Source: Apis mellifera
Taxonomy: Eukaryota > Arthropoda > Insecta > Hymenoptera > Apidae
Direction: 5' to 3'
DNA: 64,000 nt
NCBI RefSeq assembly: GCF_003254395.2
Contig: NC_037642.1
Location: 11,244,736 to 11,308,735, forward strand
The position numbers were made by a program, and so were the translations under genes. Under the pieces are notes generated by a model. It had not been told where the DNA came from. It did not search any database and saw only the letters and a program-made list of their open reading frames with translations. The stretch's first letter is position 1. Each line of letters opens with the position of its first letter. Positions 59,901-64,000 of this stretch are shown in pieces.

Positions 59901-61386
59901 TCCCGAAAACGGGATAAAGAGCAAACTACGGTTGCAAAGGAAACGGTCGAGAAGCAAGATTTCCACTACGTTCTCGAAAAGTTCGGACGAGGAGGAAATA
60001 AGTACGCAGCGTCCGAAAAGTAGGAAGAGCAGTATGAAAGTTTTAACGAAAATTCGCTCGAGAATCTCCTCGGTTAAATCGAAAAGCGTGCCTGTTATTA
60101 AATCTGCTTTATCCTCGAAGAATTTTCGAAGTAAGAAAAAATTCGCTCATCGTCATCAGTTGGAGGATATGGAGAGAGACGAAGAGGAGAGACCGGACGA
60201 AGAGAGGAAGCTTCTTTCCAAAACTACTAGATCCGAGATTGTTATGCTGAAAAATCATCTCTCCATTTTTTCTCTACTGTCGGACGATTCCTCGTTAAAT
60301 TTGCCCCCACCGCCGCCGCCGCCGCCACTGTCGCCGTTTATACCTATCCTTGACGTAGAGAACGAAAGTAAACAAACCATTAACATCGTGGAAAATAATA
60401 TAAGCGAACAATTCGCTACGATCGTAGAGGACAAAAGCGAACGAATCGTCGAGATGGTAGAAAACGAAAGCGGACAGATCTCCAAAATGGTGAAAAATGA
60501 AAATGAACAGATAGTGGTGCGAGATAAGAGCGAACAAATCGTCAAGATCGTAGAGGAGCATAAAAGCGAGCAAATCGCCAAGGTAGTGTCTTCAAAATCG
60601 TTGGAATTGGGAAAACTCGATTATCCGTTACAGGAAAGCATGGTCAGAATTCCGAACTCTGGTAGACGGATAAAGGTGTTGGAAAAATTTGGTAAAATTT
60701 GGGAACGCATCGATAAGGGTACGCAGCACAGAGAAAGCGGTGGAGCGGATATTTTGAAGAGAAATTCGAAAATTAATAATTATCTGAAGAAAAGTAGTCG
60801 CGTGAAATTAAGCACAACCGACGTCTACGACAGATTTCGTGGCACTCTTCAGCACACTCTGGCCAGAAGGGAAACCATTCAAGCCCAAAAAGAATTGAAA
60901 AAAGCGTACAATCCCAAAGTGGAAAACAATCCAGATATAAAACGTAGCCACGTTTTGGCAAAGATACGGCACAACATTCCACCCTCTTACCGTTTACTAG
61001 CCGACTTCGAAGCTCACAAAAGGCCTTTTTTACAAACGTATCCGAAATCATCGCCCCTTTCGCGCTCTTTCTCGCCTCCCCCTCCTCCTCTCCCTTCTCC
61101 CCTCTCTCCCTCTCCCCCCTCTCCTTCCCCTGCTACCCCTCCGCCTCCCGCTCCCCCTCTTCCTCCTCCTCTCCCACCTCCGCCCCTCCCTGCTCTTCCT
61201 CCACCGCCATCTCCGTCAAATCTTCGACTAAAGCCGATACCGCGAAGGCAACGACAATGCAGCATATGCAATCGTCCTGTTCAACAAAGCGCAACCTCTT
61301 CTTCCGAATCTCTCATCGAAGCTTACGAGAATACTCGAAGGTTTTCCAGTTCGATTCGAAGGAAAGCTTACGGCCCGTTCTCGTAG
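56930..61386 (+). CDS. Peripherin/RDS-family tetraspanin with a very long cytoplasmic tail
   Basis: Four exons: 56930-57092, 58842-59304, 59454-59697, 59788-61386 (822 residues). TM1 is YFSVFSMNLAGLIALAFAIL; TM2 and TM3 lie in exon 2 (GIILSTALCCSPAYILGIKC; LFYFHVVACLLSGFLVAILN). The large loop has LECCGDTNYEDWFRIPW, VPFSCC, PKPC and GC, the cysteine pattern of peripherin-2/ROM1 rather than ordinary tetraspanins. TM4 is IRIFLTGYLLLLFAYQITL, then LLQTAHSNE. The cytoplasmic tail exceeds 500 residues: basic Ser/Lys-rich, then an imperfect repeat of KSEQI and ENES types, then a proline-rich stretch at about 61068-61215 and CSICNRPVQQS near the end. Vertebrate peripherin is about 346 residues. The exon 2/3 junction is the least certain part. 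Confidence 0.8.
57698..58562. repeat. Large inverted repeat (foldback/MITE-like) in the tetraspanin intron
   Basis: The left arm begins GCGCCATCTCGCGTTTGGAT at 57718. The right arm ends with the reverse complement of the same 20 bases at 58542. Over the first 80 or so bases I count only four differences, including through GGATATGCGAGGAGGTATTC and GTGACGTCAC. Similarity continues about 225 nt inward (to TTTAAGCTTG) and, more weakly, to about 58015/58250. Outward, AAATGGAAA and AAATTGGAAA flank the ends. The spacer is about 240-380 nt and AT-rich. No transposase or clear target duplication is seen. Confidence 0.9.
60353..60592 (+). repeat. Short degenerate coding repeat (KSEQI/ENES type)
   Basis: About 80 residues of the tetraspanin tail contain repeated phrases of roughly 12 residues: VENESKQTINIVE, VEDKSERIVEMVE, VENESGQISKMVK, VRDKSEQIVKIVE, EHKSEQIAKVV. 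They would form an amphipathic charged helix. Confidence 0.75.
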
Positions 61387-62401
61387 CGCACCGGTCGATC
61401 AAGAGGAGATCGCGTTACCTTACGAGTCGATCTACTACCACTCCCTGTTTAAATCCATCAAACGCAGATGGCACTCTTTTTGAGTGAAACGTTTCCATAG
61501 CGATGAATTAAAGTAAAGATGCATTCGCGAATGAACCGAATCGTAAAGAAAAAAAATGTAAATACAAGTAGGAAATAGTGGAAAATAAGAAAAAAAGAAA
61601 AAAACGATAGCTGGTAATAGAAATGTTAATACGAAGAGGATAAGGTAGAGAAGATAAAGAAACACAGTCGTACAATACTTGATGGTATTTATTTGCCGAG
61701 AAGTAAAATACACAGGCATTTTTGTTATAATGGTACTGCCGAAGAATACTTCTTACGTCTCTGTAATACATCTAGCGACAATACATCGGTACTAAAAAGA
61801 GAGAAGCTGATTTTTCATCAATTTGTCTGTTTTACCAAATGCTTTACAATATTTGCGTACTTTTCCCCCCTATCTCTCATCATCTTTGTGTTTCGTTTAT
61901 TTTTTTCTTCTTTTTTTTTTTTCTTTCTTTTTTCTTTTTTCTTTTTTTTTTCACTTGTTCTACTTCTTAATCAGGCTTCGTGTTTACTCTATTGAATATA
62001 TTTTTCGCGATTGCTCGTCTCACTGTTTTTTTTTTTTCGCTTCGAAAAATCGGAAAACGGCCGGCGCGCGATAGACATTCGTACGTTCGTCGTAGTCGAA
62101 AGAGAAGAGAGAAACAAAAAAAGAAAAAAAAAATAAAGATCGACGATACGTTGAAGAAACTCGTCACGCCGTGGTCGTTCTCGTCTCGGCACCTTGCACT
62201 TTTGCACGGTGGTCCCAATTTTGTGTTAAATCATCGCGATTTCGTACTCTGTTATTGCAAACGTTAAACAATCGGTTTCACGCAGTTTCTCGTCAGTTTC
62301 TCGATTAACAACACGCGCTATACCGCAATAACTTTGTCGAGGGGGTAAACAGTCGAACGACAAGCTTCGAACGAAGTTGAGTCTCGAACGAAATCGTCCC
62401 C

Positions 62402-62403
<2 letters not shown>

Positions 62404-62430
<27 letters not shown>
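62404..62430. repeat. Poly-T tract
   Basis: Uninterrupted run of 27 T, with another T-rich run at 62581-62620. Confidence 0.9.
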
Positions 62431-62434
<4 letters not shown>

Positions 62435-63890
62435 GAAGGTAACTCGAGAGAAATTGCACGCAACCTTTTTTATACATAGACTTTGGAATACACTAATCGA
62501 ACGAAAAAACAAACAACGGTTTTCAACGGTTTTCAAAATTTCGGTCGCGAGCGATCTGTCGCGAGTTTTCGCCTCTCCCCTTTCTTTTTTTTTTCTTTTT
62601 TTTTTTTTTTTTTTTTTTTTCATTTTTCAATGGTCGCTGTTCTCGCAGTTTTTTCGCCTCTCGTAAAAACCGCTTGTTCAATTATTCGCCTCAATAATTT
62701 CTTCTCGCCTCTTCTTTCACTCAATCTTCCCATTCACACCGTGAACCATTTCCCTTCTCCGCGCAACTACCTCGTCTATTTTCACCTATCTACGCGTCTA
62801 ACTACTTAAATCTGCGTTATTCTATAATACAATCCTGTGAATAGGTATTTAAAAGTACGCGTACCACATAGACCTGTAACAAGGTTCGATATGAGTTACT
62901 CGTTCAGATACGAGGGATTATTTTGTAAAATAGGTATATAATATAATTCTTCGAATAGGCGGTGATAAATATTAACGACGAAGTAACAATACAATATTGC
63001 TCGATTTCGTATTGTATAATATATATAATATATAATATATTTATGATAATATAACAACGTTGTTCGCTCGCGAATAAAGATAATAATCTCCCATTCCCAT
63101 CCTGAATCCTGAATCCCTCTCATCTTCCCTTTTTTTTTTTTTCCTCTCTCTCGTTTTTTGTTCTTTTTTTTCTTTTTTTAAAGGTCTACATAAGAAGGGG
63201 GCTCACCGCGCTCGTTCCATACATGTATGCATGTATATGTTTGTATCATATATATATATAATCTTTATATATATATATATATTTATACCTATTTATAATT
63301 GTTCTGTATATCCTTCCTCTGTTAAAGTAAATAATTACGATAGGCCTAACGATCTCGAGTAACAATCATAATTATTACCAATATCGGTGCATTTGCTCTC
63401 TATTTCTCGTTCTCTCTCTCTCTTTCTCTCATTCATTCATTCTCCCGTTCATCAAATTTCCATTCTCATTCTCTCTTTTAAATTTCTCTTAGTACGTTCG
63501 TCCGGCGAAGCGTCCAAGAATTTTGCAACCCATCGATTCCATCCCTTTCACGCCTCCTGCATATATATATCGATAATAAAAGCAAACGAACAAGCGAAAT
63601 CGAAAGGAGCTACGCGTAATATATTTCCTTTCTTATTTGTGCTCGATTCATAACCATCGCGCATGCGCGCGACTCGAGGGCGACATCTTTTACAATATTT
63701 ATACAATATATCGATATATATATATATGGTTAATTTCTTAAATTCAGAAAAAAGTTTACATATATATATATATATGTATACAATACGTAGTTATATGTAT
63801 CGGTACACTCTTGATCTACATAAAAAAATCTGCACGACTCTAACCTTTTCGTACTCCGTACATATATATATATATATATATATGCTCATT

Positions 63891-63986
63891 CTCACTTTCT
63901 CTCTCGTTCGCTCGCTTTTCTCTCTCTCTCTTTCGCTCGCTCGCTCTTTCTCTCTCGCTCGCTCGCTCTTTCTCTCTCGCTCGCTC
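63891..63986. repeat. CTCG/CT-rich repeat block
   Basis: Alternating (TC)n and (GCTC)n segments with a unit like CTTTCTCTCTCGCTCGCTCG repeated about three times; the complement of the GAGC/GAGA arrays elsewhere. Confidence 0.8.
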
Positions 63987-64000
63987 TCGTTCCATACATG

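Larger units (their letters stand above)
61387..64000. other. Low-complexity noncoding end of the window
   Basis: Follows the tetraspanin stop and must include its 3' UTR. It contains long T runs (62404-62430; 62581-62620 broken by C), TA runs near 63250, 63285, 63717, 63762 and 63867, and a CT/CTCG-rich block at about 63891-63986. No exon or RNA gene is supported. Confidence 0.6.

Noticed and set aside
63211..64000. CTCGTTCCATACATG repeated near 63212 and at the window end
   Set aside because: Only about 15 bases match before the window ends, so a larger duplication cannot be judged.

Overview
This looks like nuclear DNA from an insect, most likely a hymenopteran and plausibly a bee. Genes have several exons with GT-AG introns. 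Coding exons of Pax, Xbp1 and RPP14/Mia40 sit in very AT-rich sequence. The sima region is rich in CG dinucleotides and in GAGA/GAGC and poly-purine runs. The species call is inference; every protein family call rests on motifs read by eye, with no database search.

Layout. (1) 1-5325, + strand: paxillin, missing its first exon(s), with LD2-LD5 motifs and two alternative 3' ends. (2) 6566-8357, - strand: Xbp1, convergent with paxillin. It carries the unconventional IRE1-processed intron (23 nt) and an ERSE-like element upstream. (3) 9271-9712: an inverted-repeat element. (4) 11640-13262, + strand: a His/Ala/Gln/Ser-rich protein of 540 residues with one non-repetitive block, possibly a Corto/CCF-type chromatin factor. 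(5) 13263-25036: mostly simple-sequence-rich noncoding DNA. (6) 25037-25736, + strand: a candidate three-exon microprotein gene of about 60 residues. (7) 26722-27987, + strand: RNase P subunit RPP14 followed 131 nt later by the mitochondrial oxidoreductase Mia40/CHCHD4, a possible bicistronic unit. (8) 29029-55393, + strand: sima (HIF-alpha), with two alternative first coding exons, a 13.5-kb intron between the PAS and oxygen-degradation parts, a possible internal start, and a possible alternative C-terminus. (9) 56930-61386, + strand: a peripherin/RDS-type tetraspanin with a cytoplasmic tail of over 500 residues. Its first intron holds a large, well-preserved inverted repeat. (10) 61387-64000: noncoding, low-complexity sequence.

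Functional themes. Xbp1 is the ER-stress transcription factor, Mia40 drives oxidative folding in the mitochondrial intermembrane space, and Sima is the hypoxia factor. Mia40 lies about 1 kb upstream of the first Sima coding exon, and mammalian CHCHD4 is reported to affect HIF-alpha signalling. The most interesting leads are the RPP14-Mia40 bicistron candidate, the long N-terminal Sima isoform, the Xbp1 5' IRE1 loop with a non-consensus base, the long-tailed peripherin-like protein, the inverted repeat at 57.7-58.6 kb, and the microprotein gene.
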